Counted from the stretch's first letter, positions 21,193 through 29,353 are shown. The stretch is DNA of 35,596 bases from Lentisphaerota bacterium (GCA_030590485.1 JAUUYL010000021.1:1-35596), one strand, 5' to 3'. The notes: generated from the sequence alone by a model not told the origin. A program made the numbers and translations.

Positions 21193-23136
21193 TTACAGTT
21201 CTTCGATAGCTACCAGTGGTTGGTCTTTAGAGGCAGCGTCGCCATGTTCGAGCAGGATATCGATGATTTTGCATTTTGATGGAGCCTTGATTTGGTTGAA
21301 GAGTTTCATGGCTTCGACTATGCAGACCACATCGCCTTCGTTGACTACGTCGCCTATTTTCACGAAGTTTGGTTCGCTTGGTCCTTCAGAGGTGTAGAAG
21401 GTTCCGTTTAGCGGAGCCTTGATAGATGGGCCTGAGATTTCCTTATCGCTCTTCTTTGCTTCGGGCTTGGCTTTCTTCGCGTTTGCTTCTTTCTTTTTCG
21501 GGGCATTGGTTTCGTCTGTTGCCACTTGTTTTGATGAAACGCCGGAAGCTTTCAGGCTTAGTTCGAGGTCGTCTCTGCGGATAGTGATTTCCGTCAGTCC
21601 GAGCTCGTTGACCTTATCGATTATTGTATTGATCTTCTCGTAATCCTGTGTTGCGAGGAAAGCGTGTTCCGGTTCTGCTACTGGAGCCGCGTTGTCGTTA
21701 TCGATCTTTTCTCTTTCGATATCGGCTGGAGATGCAGGCCGTTCTTCTGGTGGAATATTTCTCCATTTGAAGTATTCCAGTGCCGGTTCCGGGAAGAGAA
21801 GGTACGAGATGATATCTTCCTCGTTTTTGATGAGATTGGGATCTACATCTTTAGTAGCATCCGGGAGCATCGGTTCCAAGAGATCTGCAGGGCGGCATGT
21901 GATAACCTTTTCCTTGCCAAGTATTTTCTTTTTGACCTTAGGATCCAGCGGTGCTGGTGAGCGGCCGTAGAAACCCTTGACATAATTCTTAGTCTCTTCT
22001 GGAACCAGAGAGTAGCGTTCGCCTGAGAGGACGTTCATTACTGCCTGTACGCCTACGATTTGGCTTGTAGGTGTTACCAGTGGCGGGTACCCCATATCTT
22101 TCCGAGCTTTCGGGAGTTCCGTCAGGACTTCGTCGAGTTTGTCGAGAGCGCCTTGTTGATCCAGCTGGGATCTGAGGTTAGATATCATTCCGCCCGGGAT
22201 GTGGTGGACCAGGATTTCCGGGTCGATTGGATTGATCGGGTGGTGAGCTAATCTTCTGTGGGGAACGAGATCTGTGAAGTACTTGTTCATCTTTCTCAGG
22301 CCGTCTCTATCCAGATTGGCGTGGTATGATGTTTCTTCGAAGATTGAGAGCATTGTTTCGTGAGGCGGTTGTGATGAGAATCCTGACATCACAGAGATGG
22401 CGCAATCTATTGCGCCGGCGCCGGCTCTAACGCCTTCGACGTAGCTTGGTATTGCCATACCGCTTGTTGCGTGGCAGTGCATTTGTACTGGGAGCCCTAC
22501 TTCTTTTACGAGTGCGGAGACCAGTTTTTCTGCGGATATGGGTGAAAGTATGCCTGCCATATCCTTTATAACGATAGAATCGGCACCTACGCTTGCCTGT
22601 TCTTTTGCGATTTCCACGTATTTTTCGACTGTATGAACGGGGCTAATTGTGTAGCAGATAGTTCCCTGAGCGTGCCCGCCGTGCTTTTTGACGGATTTTA
22701 TTGCCGATTCCAGGTTTCTGGTATCGTTAAGTGCGTCGAAGATTCTGAAGATATCCACGCCGTTTTCGCATGCAAGTTCTATGAAACGGTCCAGTAGATC
22801 GTCCGCATAATTTTTGTATCCGAGTATATTTTGTCCGCGGAGAAGCATTTGCAGGGGTGTTTTCTTTGCTCTCGCCTTGATTTGGCGGAGGCGTTCCCAA
22901 GGGTTTTCGCGGAGGAAGCGGAGGCATACGTCAAATGTTGCTCCACCCCAGACTTCGAGTGAGTAGAAGCCTATGTTATCGATTACATCGATGATCTCCA
23001 TGATATCGTCGGTACGCATTCTTGTGGCCCAGAGTGATTGGTGTGCATCGCGGAGTGTTGTATCCGTAATGCGCAATGGAATACGTTTTGGTGATTTTGA
23101 CAAAGTTTTCTCTTTTTTAGTTTCTTTTTTAGGCAT
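21193..23136 (-). CDS. oadA: Oxaloacetate/pyruvate carboxyltransferase fused to an AccB-like biotin carrier
   Basis: A 647-residue protein. Residues about 20-300 are an HMG-CoA-lyase-type TIM barrel of the OadA/PycB family (LRITDTTLRDAHQSLWATRMR, VDIFRIFDALNDTRNL, IVIKDMAGIL with the catalytic Lys, MHCHATSGMA), then the conserved PYC/OADA domain to about 470. After a linker, residues about 495-647 look like AccB rather than an OadA biotin domain: KINTIIDKVNELGLTEITI, a Lys/Ala-rich linker, PLNGTFYTSEGPSEPNFVKIGD and CIVEAMKLFNQIKA with the biotinyl lysine near K611. It starts one base after the accA stop and lies downstream of accD, so the carrier may serve acetyl-CoA carboxylase as well as its own carboxyltransferase. 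Start ATG 23136 avoids a 53-bp overlap. Confidence 0.88.
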   Translation of the reverse strand: MPKKETKKEKTLSKSPKRIPLRITDTTLRDAHQSLWATRMRTDDIMEIIDVIDNIGFYSLEVWGGATFDVCLRFLRENPWERLRQIKARAKKTPLQMLLRGQNILGYKNYADDLLDRFIELACENGVDIFRIFDALNDTRNLESAIKSVKKHGGHAQGTICYTISPVHTVEKYVEIAKEQASVGADSIVIKDMAGILSPISAEKLVSALVKEVGLPVQMHCHATSGMAIPSYVEGVRAGAGAIDCAISVMSGFSSQPPHETMLSIFEETSYHANLDRDGLRKMNKYFTDLVPHRRLAHHPINPIDPEILVHHIPGGMISNLRSQLDQQGALDKLDEVLTELPKARKDMGYPPLVTPTSQIVGVQAVMNVLSGERYSLVPEETKNYVKGFYGRSPAPLDPKVKKKILGKEKVITCRPADLLEPMLPDATKDVDPNLIKNEEDIISYLLFPEPALEYFKWRNIPPEERPASPADIEREKIDNDNAAPVAEPEHAFLATQDYEKINTIIDKVNELGLTEITIRRDDLELSLKASGVSSKQVATDETNAPKKKEANAKKAKPEAKKSDKEISGPSIKAPLNGTFYTSEGPSEPNFVKIGDVVNEGDVVCIVEAMKLFNQIKAPSKCKIIDILLEHGDAASKDQPLVAIEEL

Positions 23137-23137
23137 T

Positions 23138-24088
23138 TTAACCCTTTCTGAATTTTCCGATTTCTGCATATTTGTTAAATCTTTTTTCAATTAATTTTCG
23201 TGTTGATATCTTGTTAAATTTCTCGAGTTGCTTAAGGATTGCTTTCTTAACTTCCTTCATGGTGGCGCTATGGTCGTAATGTGCTCCGCCGGTAGGCTCT
23301 GGTATGATCTTGTCGACGATGCCCAGTTCGAGCAGAGAGTCTGCGGTGATTTTGAGAGCCTCTGCTGCTTCTGGTGCTTTTTTTCCGTCGCGCCATAGAA
23401 TGGATGCGCAGCCTTCGGGTGATATGACAGAGTAGACAGAATTTGCGAGCATCAGTACTGCGTCGCCGACGCCGATACCGAGTGCGCCGCCGCTACCGCC
23501 TTCGCCTGTCACGACGACAATGATTGGGACTTCGAGGGTTGCCATTTCGGTAAGATTCTTTGCGATGGCTTCCGCCTGGCCACGTGCTTCTGCTTCCATT
23601 CCAGGGTATGCTCCCGGGGTGTCGATGAGGCATACGACAGGAAGGTTGTATTTTTCGGCAAGTTTCATAAGGCGTAATGCTTTGCGGTAGCCTTCGGGTG
23701 ATGCCATTCCGAAGTTTGATGCTATATTGGATTCGAGAGAATTGCCTTTCTGGTGTCCGATAAGCATCAGGCGTTTTCCGCCGAGTGTGGCGAAGCCGCC
23801 AATGATGCCGTGATCGTCTCCGAAGCAGCGATCGCCGTGAAGCTCTATAAAGTCTGAGAACATGTCTTTTATATAGTTACGGATGAGGGGGCGGTCGGGA
23901 TGGCGTGCGACCTGAACGGTATCCCATGCGGACAGTTTTGAGTATAGGTTGCCTCTCATAGTCTGCGCTTCTTTCTTGAGTGCTGCTATTTCGGAATTGA
24001 AGTTGACCTTTGGGTCTTCATTAAGTTTTGTCAGTTCGTCGATTCTTTTCGTTAGATCTGATAGTGGTTGTTCGAAATTAAGCGCCAT
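23138..24088 (-). CDS. accA: Acetyl-CoA carboxylase carboxyltransferase, alpha subunit
   Basis: A 316-residue crotonase-fold subunit. Family landmarks: LSAWDTVQVARHPDRP, FIELHGDRCFGDDHGIIGGFA, GHQKGNSLESNIASNFGMASPEGYRKALRLM (adjoining blocks), LIDTPGAYPGMEAEARGQAEAIA, and the oxyanion-hole glycines GEGGSGGALGIGVGD followed by SVISPEGCASILW. With AccD it transfers the carboxyl group from biotin to acetyl-CoA, making malonyl-CoA for fatty acids. It lies 16 bp after the small ParB-like gene and 1 base before the carboxyltransferase-biotin fusion, within one operon. Confidence 0.96.
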   Translation of the reverse strand: MALNFEQPLSDLTKRIDELTKLNEDPKVNFNSEIAALKKEAQTMRGNLYSKLSAWDTVQVARHPDRPLIRNYIKDMFSDFIELHGDRCFGDDHGIIGGFATLGGKRLMLIGHQKGNSLESNIASNFGMASPEGYRKALRLMKLAEKYNLPVVCLIDTPGAYPGMEAEARGQAEAIAKNLTEMATLEVPIIVVVTGEGGSGGALGIGVGDAVLMLANSVYSVISPEGCASILWRDGKKAPEAAEALKITADSLLELGIVDKIIPEPTGGAHYDHSATMKEVKKAILKQLEKFNKISTRKLIEKRFNKYAEIGKFRKG

Positions 24089-24104
24089 TGTATTTGTTCT
24101 CCAA

Positions 24105-24518
24105 TCAGGTAAATAGGTTTTTAATCCAGGCGAATAGTTTTTTCAGCCAGGTGACGATTTTTCCAAATGGTTTGGGTTGTTTGACTGTTAAGACCTTGGC
24201 TTTTATATGATTTTCAAGGTCTTCGGGTGAAAGTTCGAGTCTGCAGAGGTTTTCGTCGGCTCGGATATCCAGTGCCTGCATGCATTTGTCGTCTATATCG
24301 AGTTTGAATACGGAAACACGTGATATGCCAGCGTTTTTGCATGATTGGAGTCTTCTTGCGCCTGCAATAAGGTTGTTATTCTTGTCGATTATCAAAGGAG
24401 CGAGTAGGCCAATTTTCTTTATGGACTGTTCCAGGGTGGTCAGATTCCCGAGGTCGGAACGCATTGTGTTTTGGCCCTTGATGATGTCGATATCTATTTC
24501 TATAAATTCTTTATTCAT
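24105..24518 (-). CDS. Small ParB-like protein with amphipathic C-terminal tail
   Basis: A 137-residue protein between accD and accA. Residues 25-60 match the ParB/Srx core: LTTLEQSIKKIGLLAPLIID, then NLIAGARRLQSCKNAG with GARR at 53-56. There is no helix-turn-helix or dimer domain as in partition ParB. The last 20 residues (FGKIVTWLKKLFAWIKNLFT) form a strongly amphipathic, Trp/Phe/Lys-rich helix that looks made to lie on a membrane surface. Gaps to both neighbours are only 16 bp, so it is part of the acetyl-CoA carboxylase operon. A role in coupling fatty-acid synthesis to the membrane or nucleotide level is speculation. Confidence 0.72.
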   Translation of the reverse strand: MNKEFIEIDIDIIKGQNTMRSDLGNLTTLEQSIKKIGLLAPLIIDKNNNLIAGARRLQSCKNAGISRVSVFKLDIDDKCMQALDIRADENLCRLELSPEDLENHIKAKVLTVKQPKPFGKIVTWLKKLFAWIKNLFT

Positions 24519-24534
24519 GAGGATTGTCTAACCT

Positions 24535-25371
24535 TTATTTTGCTGTTGTGTACTGGAGTACGTTAGAAAGGAAGTTTTTCATTTCATTTCGTTTTACGAT
24601 CTTATCGATAAAGCCGTGTTTGAGCAGATACTCGGCTGTCTGGAAGTCGTCGGGCAATTTTTGTTTTATTGTTTCCTCGATTACTCGTCGTCCTGCGAAG
24701 CCGATCATTGTTCCTGGTTCGGCAATGTTTATGTCTCCGACCATGGCAAAGCTGGCAGAGACGCCTCCGGTAGTGGGGTGTGTTAGGATGGAGATGTATG
24801 GTATTTTTGCCTTATTAAGTTTTGCGATGCCGGCGCAGGTTTTTGCCATTTGCATGAGAGAGACTATGCCTTCGTGCATTCGGGCGCCTCCAGAAGCTGA
24901 GACTATAATGTAAGGCCGTTTATGTTTAAGTGCATATTCAGCAGCGCGGAGGATTTTGTCTCCGGTGCCGCTTCCGAGGCTACCGCCCAGGAAGCGAAAG
25001 TCCATGACTGCGATTACTACCGGGATGTTGTTGATGTTTCCTGTTCCGGTTATAATTGATTCGTTCATGCCGGTTTTGGTGATTGCGGCATTGGCTTTCT
25101 CTGAGTATGGGCCTTTGGCGTCTACGAACTTCAGGTGGTCGGTTGGTTTGATTTCCTTGTTTAGTTCTTTGAAGGATCCTTCATCTATAAGAAGTTGAAG
25201 TCTTTCCTTATAAGACAGCTTGTCATTGAAGGCGCATTCGGGGCAGACTTTGATGTTTGCTTCCCACTCTTCCTTATATATATGGGCCTTGCATGCTGGG
25301 CAGACGGACCATAATTCTGGTTTTGCATCTGACTGCACAGCGTTTTTCTTCGATTTTTTGAACCATCCCAT
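24535..25371 (-). CDS. accD: Acetyl-CoA carboxylase carboxyltransferase, beta subunit
   Basis: A 278-residue subunit with the bacterial N-terminal zinc ribbon (VCPACKAHIYKEEWEANIKVCPEC, written here as its two Cys pairs CPAC and CPEC) and a crotonase fold: VVIAVMDFRFLGGSLGS, IIVSASGGARMHEGIVSLMQMAK, ISILTHPTTGGVSASFAM, GFAGRRVIEETIKQKLPDDFQTAEYL (adjoining blocks). It pairs with AccA. ATG 25371 starts the usual MGWFKKSKK end; an upstream in-frame ATG at 25407 is less likely. It is the first gene of the - strand operon and has a good promoter 60 bp upstream. Confidence 0.95.
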   Translation of the reverse strand: MGWFKKSKKNAVQSDAKPELWSVCPACKAHIYKEEWEANIKVCPECAFNDKLSYKERLQLLIDEGSFKELNKEIKPTDHLKFVDAKGPYSEKANAAITKTGMNESIITGTGNINNIPVVIAVMDFRFLGGSLGSGTGDKILRAAEYALKHKRPYIIVSASGGARMHEGIVSLMQMAKTCAGIAKLNKAKIPYISILTHPTTGGVSASFAMVGDINIAEPGTMIGFAGRRVIEETIKQKLPDDFQTAEYLLKHGFIDKIVKRNEMKNFLSNVLQYTTAK

Positions 25372-25397
25372 AATTATTCTTTCTCCCCTTTTCTGGC

Positions 25398-25430
25398 TGT
25401 TGCACACCCTTCTTTAAAGAATGTTGCACA
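25398..25430. promoter_or_regulatory. Candidate operator of the acc operon
   Basis: The 12-bp perfect palindrome TTCTTTAAAGAA (25410-25421) is framed by two direct copies of TGTTGCACA (25398-25406 and 25422-25430), exactly 24 bp apart. It lies just downstream of the predicted -10 of accD, where a repressor would block transcription. Confidence 0.4.
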
Positions 25431-25458
25431 TTATTGTTAAGAGCGCGGTTTGAATCAA
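25430..25458 (-). promoter_or_regulatory. Sigma-70-type promoter of accD
   Basis: On the minus strand TTGATT (25458-25453), 17 bp, AATAAT (25435-25430). A run of A and T (25475-25498) upstream could serve as an UP element. The rest of the 25,459-25,653 spacer holds only a weak second -35/-10 pair around 25,504 (+ strand). Confidence 0.55.
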
Positions 25459-25653
25459 GCAAAATAGGAGGAAATCTTTTTTTTAAAAAATCAAAAAAAG
25501 TGGTTGACTTGGTATGGTGGTCTGGTAATGTGTCGCGGTTCTTTTTCTAGGAAAAGGACTGAATAGCGGGCATAAACAGAGAGAGTATAGCGCAGGGCGT
25601 TTTGCTTCTGAAATCGGATGTTTCTGAGTTTAGGGGAAAAGGTCGTTGTCGCC

Positions 25654-25682
25654 TTGAATAGTTAGTAAAAAGCGGACATAAT
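25654..25682 (+). promoter_or_regulatory. Promoter of the tRNA-Thr/tuf unit
   Basis: TTGAAT (25654-25659), 17 bp, CATAAT (25677-25682), directly ahead of the tRNA-Thr gene. Transcription would start within or next to the tRNA 5' end, so a start a few bases into the tRNA would be a problem; an additional upstream promoter may exist. Confidence 0.5.
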
Positions 25683-25685
25683 CGC

Positions 25686-25758
25686 GCCCATGTAGCTCAG
25701 TTGGTAGAGCACATCCTTGGTAAGGATGAGGTCAGCGGTTCAATCCCGCTCGTGGGCT
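25686..25758 (+). tRNA. tRNA-Thr (GGT)
   Basis: Complete cloverleaf: acceptor GCCCATG/CGTGGGC, D-arm GCTCAGTTGGTAGAGC, anticodon stem CATCC/GGATG with loop TTGGTAA (anticodon GGT), T-arm GCGGTTCAATCCCGC, discriminator T. No encoded CCA. It lies ahead of tuf, as in many bacterial tRNA-tuf units. Confidence 0.95.
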
Positions 25759-25814
25759 TTTGTCTGCGGGTGGAAGAAAAGAAAACAGTATACAGTAATA
25801 CGAAGGAGTAAATC

Positions 25815-27023
25815 ATGGCTAAAGAGACATTTGATAGGACAAAGCCACATGTAAACGTTGGTACAATCGGACACGTTGATCATGGCAAGACGACTTTGAC
25901 AGCCGCCTTGACGAAAGTTCAGTCACTCAAAGGTTTGTGCGAGTTTGTTGCGTATGACGAAGTTGCTAAGGCATCGGAGTCTGCAGGGCGTCGTGACGCG
26001 ACAAAGATTTTGACTATTGCGACAGCTCATGTTGAGTATAGTTCTGAGAAGAGGCATTATGCGCACGTTGATTGTCCGGGACATGCTGATTATGTTAAGA
26101 ACATGATCACTGGTGCGGCTCAGATGGATGGTGCTATTCTTGTTGTTAGTGCTGCTGATGGCCCGATGCCTCAAACGCGTGAGCACATCCTTCTTGCTCG
26201 TCAGGTTGGTGTTCCTGCGATTGTGGTTTTCCTTAACAAGGTTGACCTTGTTGATGATCCTGAACTTCTCGAGCTTGTTGAGCTTGAAATCAGAGAACTT
26301 CTTTCCAAATATGAGTTTCCTGGTGATGATGTTCCTATAATTCAGGGTGATTCACTTTCAGCCACGCAGGCAGGATCTGCAGATGATCCGGCATGTGAGT
26401 GCATACAGCATCTTTTGGATGCGTTGGACAGCTATATTCCTGAGCCACCTCGTATTCTTGACCAGCCGTTTCTGATGCCTATTGAGGATGTTTTCTCGAT
26501 TGAGGGACGTGGAACAGTGGTTACGGGCAGGATTGAGCGTGGAATCGTCAAGGTTGGTGAAGAGGTCGAAATCGTTGGCATCAAGGATACAGTCAAGACG
26601 ACTGCTACTGGTGTTGAGATGTTCCGTAAGCTTCTTGATGAGGGGCGTGCGGGAGACAACGTTGGTATATTGCTTCGCGGCACCAAGAAAGATGAAGTTG
26701 AGCGTGGTCAGGTTCTGGCTAAGCCTGGTTCTATGACACCTCATACAGATTTCGAAGCTGAACTTTATGTGCTGAGCAAAGATGAGGGTGGCCGTCATAC
26801 GCCGTTTTTCAAGGGGTACCGTCCTCAGTTTTATATCCGTACAACGGATGTAACTGGTGACATCACACTTCCTGAAGGTATGGAGATGGTTATGCCTGGT
26901 GACAACATCAACGTGAACGTTACGTTGATTCAGCCTGTTGCGTTGGAAGATGGGATGCGTTTTGCTATTCGTGAAGGTGGCCGTACTGTTGGTGCTGGCA
27001 CGGTAGTGAAAATATTAAAGTAG
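25815..27023 (+). CDS. tuf: Elongation factor Tu
   Basis: A 402-residue GTPase that brings aminoacyl-tRNA to the ribosome. G1 GHVDHGKT (19-26), G3 DCPGH (86-90), G4 NKVDL and G5 SLSA are normal; domains 2 and 3 follow with [17 protein letters not shown] and [15 protein letters not shown] at the end. The switch I/effector loop is unusual: [17 protein letters not shown] (59-75) replaces the near-universal RGITINTSHVEY. The essential Thr is kept (T67) but RGI is changed to KIL with a short insertion. I recall this variant in planctomycetes. GAAGGAG lies seven bases before the ATG. Confidence 0.97.
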   Translation: MAKETFDRTKPHVNVGTIGHVDHGKTTLTAALTKVQSLKGLCEFVAYDEVAKASESAGRRDATKILTIATAHVEYSSEKRHYAHVDCPGHADYVKNMITGAAQMDGAILVVSAADGPMPQTREHILLARQVGVPAIVVFLNKVDLVDDPELLELVELEIRELLSKYEFPGDDVPIIQGDSLSATQAGSADDPACECIQHLLDALDSYIPEPPRILDQPFLMPIEDVFSIEGRGTVVTGRIERGIVKVGEEVEIVGIKDTVKTTATGVEMFRKLLDEGRAGDNVGILLRGTKKDEVERGQVLAKPGSMTPHTDFEAELYVLSKDEGGRHTPFFKGYRPQFYIRTTDVTGDITLPEGMEMVMPGDNINVNVTLIQPVALEDGMRFAIREGGRTVGAGTVVKILK

Positions 27024-27045
27024 AAATAAGTAGACAATCTAATAT

Positions 27046-27094
27046 TTCGCGAGTTAAGGGCGCCAGGCCTGGTTAAGGTCGGACGCCCCGCGAA
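27046..27094 (+). ncRNA. Structured spacer between tuf and rpmG
   Basis: TTCGCG (27046-27051) pairs with CGCGAA (27089-27094); after a 6-base bulge (AGTTAA) GGGCG (27058-27062) pairs with CGCCC (27084-27088); inside lies the palindrome CCAGGCCTGG (27063-27072). The two stems are perfect and coaxial. No U-tract follows, so it is not a plain intrinsic terminator. It could be an mRNA processing site, a leader of rpmG or a partial terminator that raises tuf expression over the downstream genes. Confidence 0.45.
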
Positions 27095-27136
27095 GTGTAA
27101 TGTGAGTTTGTTAAATTAGTTGGAGAGCTTGGAGAA

Positions 27137-27289
27137 ATGGCGAGAGAGCAAGTAATATTAGCCTGTACAGAGTGTAATAATCGGAATTACACAACGACGA
27201 GGAACAAGTCTCTTACTCCTAATCGTTTGGAGATGAAAAAGTACTGTCGTTATGACAGGAAAAGGACACTCCACAAGGAAGTGAAATAA
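27137..27289 (+). CDS. rpmG: 50S ribosomal protein L33
   Basis: A 50-residue protein, [20 protein letters not shown] at the start and [17 protein letters not shown] at the end, the normal L33 layout. The first zinc pair CTEC is present, but the second pair reads CRYD: the fourth Cys of the zinc-binding form is replaced by Asp. GGAGAAATG gives the start. It sits between tuf and tRNA-Trp, the usual place in tuf-secE clusters. Confidence 0.95.
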   Translation: MAREQVILACTECNNRNYTTTRNKSLTPNRLEMKKYCRYDRKRTLHKEVK

Positions 27290-27341
27290 GATAGGCCATA
27301 TTTTCCCTTGTTTATTTAACGGGGATATATGTGGTTTATGA

Positions 27342-27417
27342 AGGCCAGTAGCTCAATTGGCAGAGCACCGGTCTCCAAAACCGGATGTTGGGGGTTCAAT
27401 TCCCTCCTGGCCTGCCA
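27342..27417 (+). tRNA. tRNA-Trp (CCA)
   Basis: Acceptor AGGCCAG/CTGGCCT, D-arm GCTCAATTGGCAGAGC, anticodon stem CCGGT/ACCGG with loop CTCCAAA (anticodon CCA), T-arm GGGGTTCAATTCCCTC, discriminator G at 27414. The next three bases are CCA, so the 3' tail may be encoded. Confidence 0.95.
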
Positions 27418-27452
27418 TATGTGGCGGGATGGACAGGGATAGGTGAAGAGAG

Positions 27453-27644
27453 ATGAATAAGCTACAGAGCGTAAGCGGTTTTTTTAGTGATGTGGTAGCC
27501 GAGGTGAAGAAGACCACTTGGCCGGCTCGTGAAGAGCTGATGCAGTCGACTATTGTTGTGATTCTGTCGATTGCGCTTCTTGGGGTGTTTGTTTCGGTTA
27601 GTGACAAGGTTATATCGATAATAATTGGCATGTTAACAGGATAG
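27453..27644 (+). CDS. secE: Preprotein translocase subunit SecE
   Basis: A 63-residue single-span SecE. The amphipathic helix FFSDVVAEVKKTTWPAREEL contains the conserved KKTTWP segment; one transmembrane helix (STIVVILSIALLGVFVSVS) follows. It stabilises SecY in the translocon. It precedes nusG by 2 bp. Confidence 0.95.
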   Translation: MNKLQSVSGFFSDVVAEVKKTTWPAREELMQSTIVVILSIALLGVFVSVSDKVISIIIGMLTG

Positions 27645-27646
27645 CT

Positions 27647-28213
27647 ATGACGGTTACACAGATTCAAAAAGAGTGGTTTGTTTTGCATACGTTGACGGGG
27701 CAGGAAGCCAAGGCTCGTGAGAGTATTGTGCGTCGAGTCAAGTTGGAAGATATGGAAGAGTTGATTGGTGAGATTATCATACCGACGGAGCAGGTGTCGG
27801 AAGTGAAGAAGGGTGTTAAGACCACTACGACCAGGAAGTTCTTCCCGGGTTATGTGTTGGCGAATATTGCACTGTATGATGAGGACAGGAATTTAAACGA
27901 TAAGACATGGTATTTCATACAGGACACGTTGGGTATCATTGGTTTTGTGGGTGGTGAGAAGCCCGTGCCGTTGCCTCGGGAAGAGATTGATACTATTTTG
28001 AATCAGGTTGAGGAGAAGAAGGAGAAGATCAAGCCTAAGATTTCGTATGAGCCTAGTGATACGGTAAAGATCGTGGATGGTCCGTTCTTGAATTTTAATG
28101 GAGTTGTTGAGGAAGTCGACCCGAACAGGGGTAAGTTGAAGGTTTCGGTTGCTATATTTGGGCGTTCGGCACCTGTGGAGCTGGAATATTGGCAGGTTGA
28201 GCGGGTTGAGTAG
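27647..28213 (+). CDS. nusG: Transcription termination/antitermination factor NusG
   Basis: A 188-residue factor: the NGN domain (KEWFVLHTLTGQEAKARESI, RKFFPGYVLANI, with the RNA polymerase-binding surface) and a C-terminal KOW domain (SYEPSDTVKIVDGPFLNFNGVVEEVDPNRGKLKV, in adjoining blocks). It speeds RNA polymerase and links it to Rho or the ribosome. The frame follows secE directly. Confidence 0.96.
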   Translation: MTVTQIQKEWFVLHTLTGQEAKARESIVRRVKLEDMEELIGEIIIPTEQVSEVKKGVKTTTTRKFFPGYVLANIALYDEDRNLNDKTWYFIQDTLGIIGFVGGEKPVPLPREEIDTILNQVEEKKEKIKPKISYEPSDTVKIVDGPFLNFNGVVEEVDPNRGKLKVSVAIFGRSAPVELEYWQVERVE

Positions 28214-28239
28214 ACTGAAGATCAAAAAAGGATAGAGAG

Positions 28240-28665
28240 ATGGCAAAGCGTGTAACAGGTAAGATTAAGTTGCAGATAGCAGCGGGACAGGCCAATCCGG
28301 CGCCGCCTGTGGGGCCTGCGTTGGGTCAGCAGGGTGTAAATATCATGGAATTTTGCAAGGCTTTTAATGCTACAACGCAGGAGAAGGCTGGGCTTGTAAT
28401 TCCGGTGGTTATAACGGTTTTTCATGACAAGTCTTTCACTTTTATTACGAAGAGTCCGCCTGCGGCGTCTTTGTTGAAGAGGGCTGCGGGTCTTGCAAAG
28501 GGTTCAGGTACGCCAAACAAGGACAAGGTCGGGAAGGTGACGCGGGCTCAGATAATGGAAATTGTTAAAACTAAGGAAGAAGATCTTAATGCTATTGATG
28601 ATGACCATGCGGCAAGGATCATTGAGGGAACGGCTCGCAGTATGGGTATTGAGGTGGAGGGTTAA
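28240..28665 (+). CDS. rplK: 50S ribosomal protein L11
   Basis: A 141-residue L11 with [34 protein letters not shown] at the start (adjoining blocks) and the RNA-binding domain [20 protein letters not shown] and [12 protein letters not shown] at the end. It binds the GTPase centre of 23S rRNA. Its stop abuts the rplA start. Confidence 0.97.
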   Translation: MAKRVTGKIKLQIAAGQANPAPPVGPALGQQGVNIMEFCKAFNATTQEKAGLVIPVVITVFHDKSFTFITKSPPAASLLKRAAGLAKGSGTPNKDKVGKVTRAQIMEIVKTKEEDLNAIDDDHAARIIEGTARSMGIEVEG

Positions 28666-29349
28666 ATGGCTAGGAATGGTAAAAAACTTCGCGCAGTGAA
28701 GGAAAAGATGTCGGATGAGATTCTGAATCTTGCTGACGCTGTTGCTTTTATTAAGGAAAATCCTGTCGCAAAGTTCGATGAGAGTGTTGACTTTTCGATT
28801 ACGTTGGGCGTGGATCCCAAGAAGTCTGACCAGGCGATACGCGGGACGGTCAGTCTTCCTCATGGGACAGGCAAGGATGTTCGGGTAGTTGTATTTGCCA
28901 GTGGTGATGCAGCGGATGCTGCGAAGGAAGCCGGGGCGGACTTTGTGGGTAATGAGGATTTAATAGAGAAAGTCAAGGGCGGCTGGACAGATTTTGATGT
29001 GGCTGTAGCGACTCCTGACACCATGCGGGAAGTTCGTAAGCTTGGCAAGGTGTTGGGTCCTCGTGGGTTGATGCCGAATCCGAAGCTTGGGACTGTCACT
29101 GATGATGTTGCTTTGGCTGTTCAGCAGTCGAAGGCTGGTAAGGTTGAGTTCAGGATGGATCGTACGGGAAATATCAACGTATCGTTTGGTAAGGTTTCGT
29201 TCGATGCTGACAAGTTACTTGAGAATGCAGATGCGCTTCTTGATGCGATTCGTCAGGAGAAGCCTGCGGGGCTTAAATGTGCTTTAATTAAGAAATGTTA
29301 TGTTAGTTCCACTATGGGTGTGGGATTGCGCGTGGATATACAGGATTAG
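28666..29349 (+). CDS. rplA: 50S ribosomal protein L1
   Basis: A 227-residue L1 with FDESVDFSITLGVDPKKSDQ, RGTVSLPHGTGK, DTMREVRKLGKVLGPRGLMPNPKLGTVTDD (adjoining blocks) and KAGKVEFRMDRTGNINVSFGK. It forms the L1 stalk and often represses its own operon. It starts on the base after the rplK stop. Confidence 0.97.
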   Translation: MARNGKKLRAVKEKMSDEILNLADAVAFIKENPVAKFDESVDFSITLGVDPKKSDQAIRGTVSLPHGTGKDVRVVVFASGDAADAAKEAGADFVGNEDLIEKVKGGWTDFDVAVATPDTMREVRKLGKVLGPRGLMPNPKLGTVTDDVALAVQQSKAGKVEFRMDRTGNINVSFGKVSFDADKLLENADALLDAIRQEKPAGLKCALIKKCYVSSTMGVGLRVDIQD

Positions 29350-29353
29350 AACG

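Noticed and set aside
25504-25540. Second promoter upstream of tRNA-Thr (TTGACT, then TAATGT)
   Set aside because: The spacer is 16 bp and the -10 is poor; kept only as a remark because a closer and better pair lies at 25654-25682.
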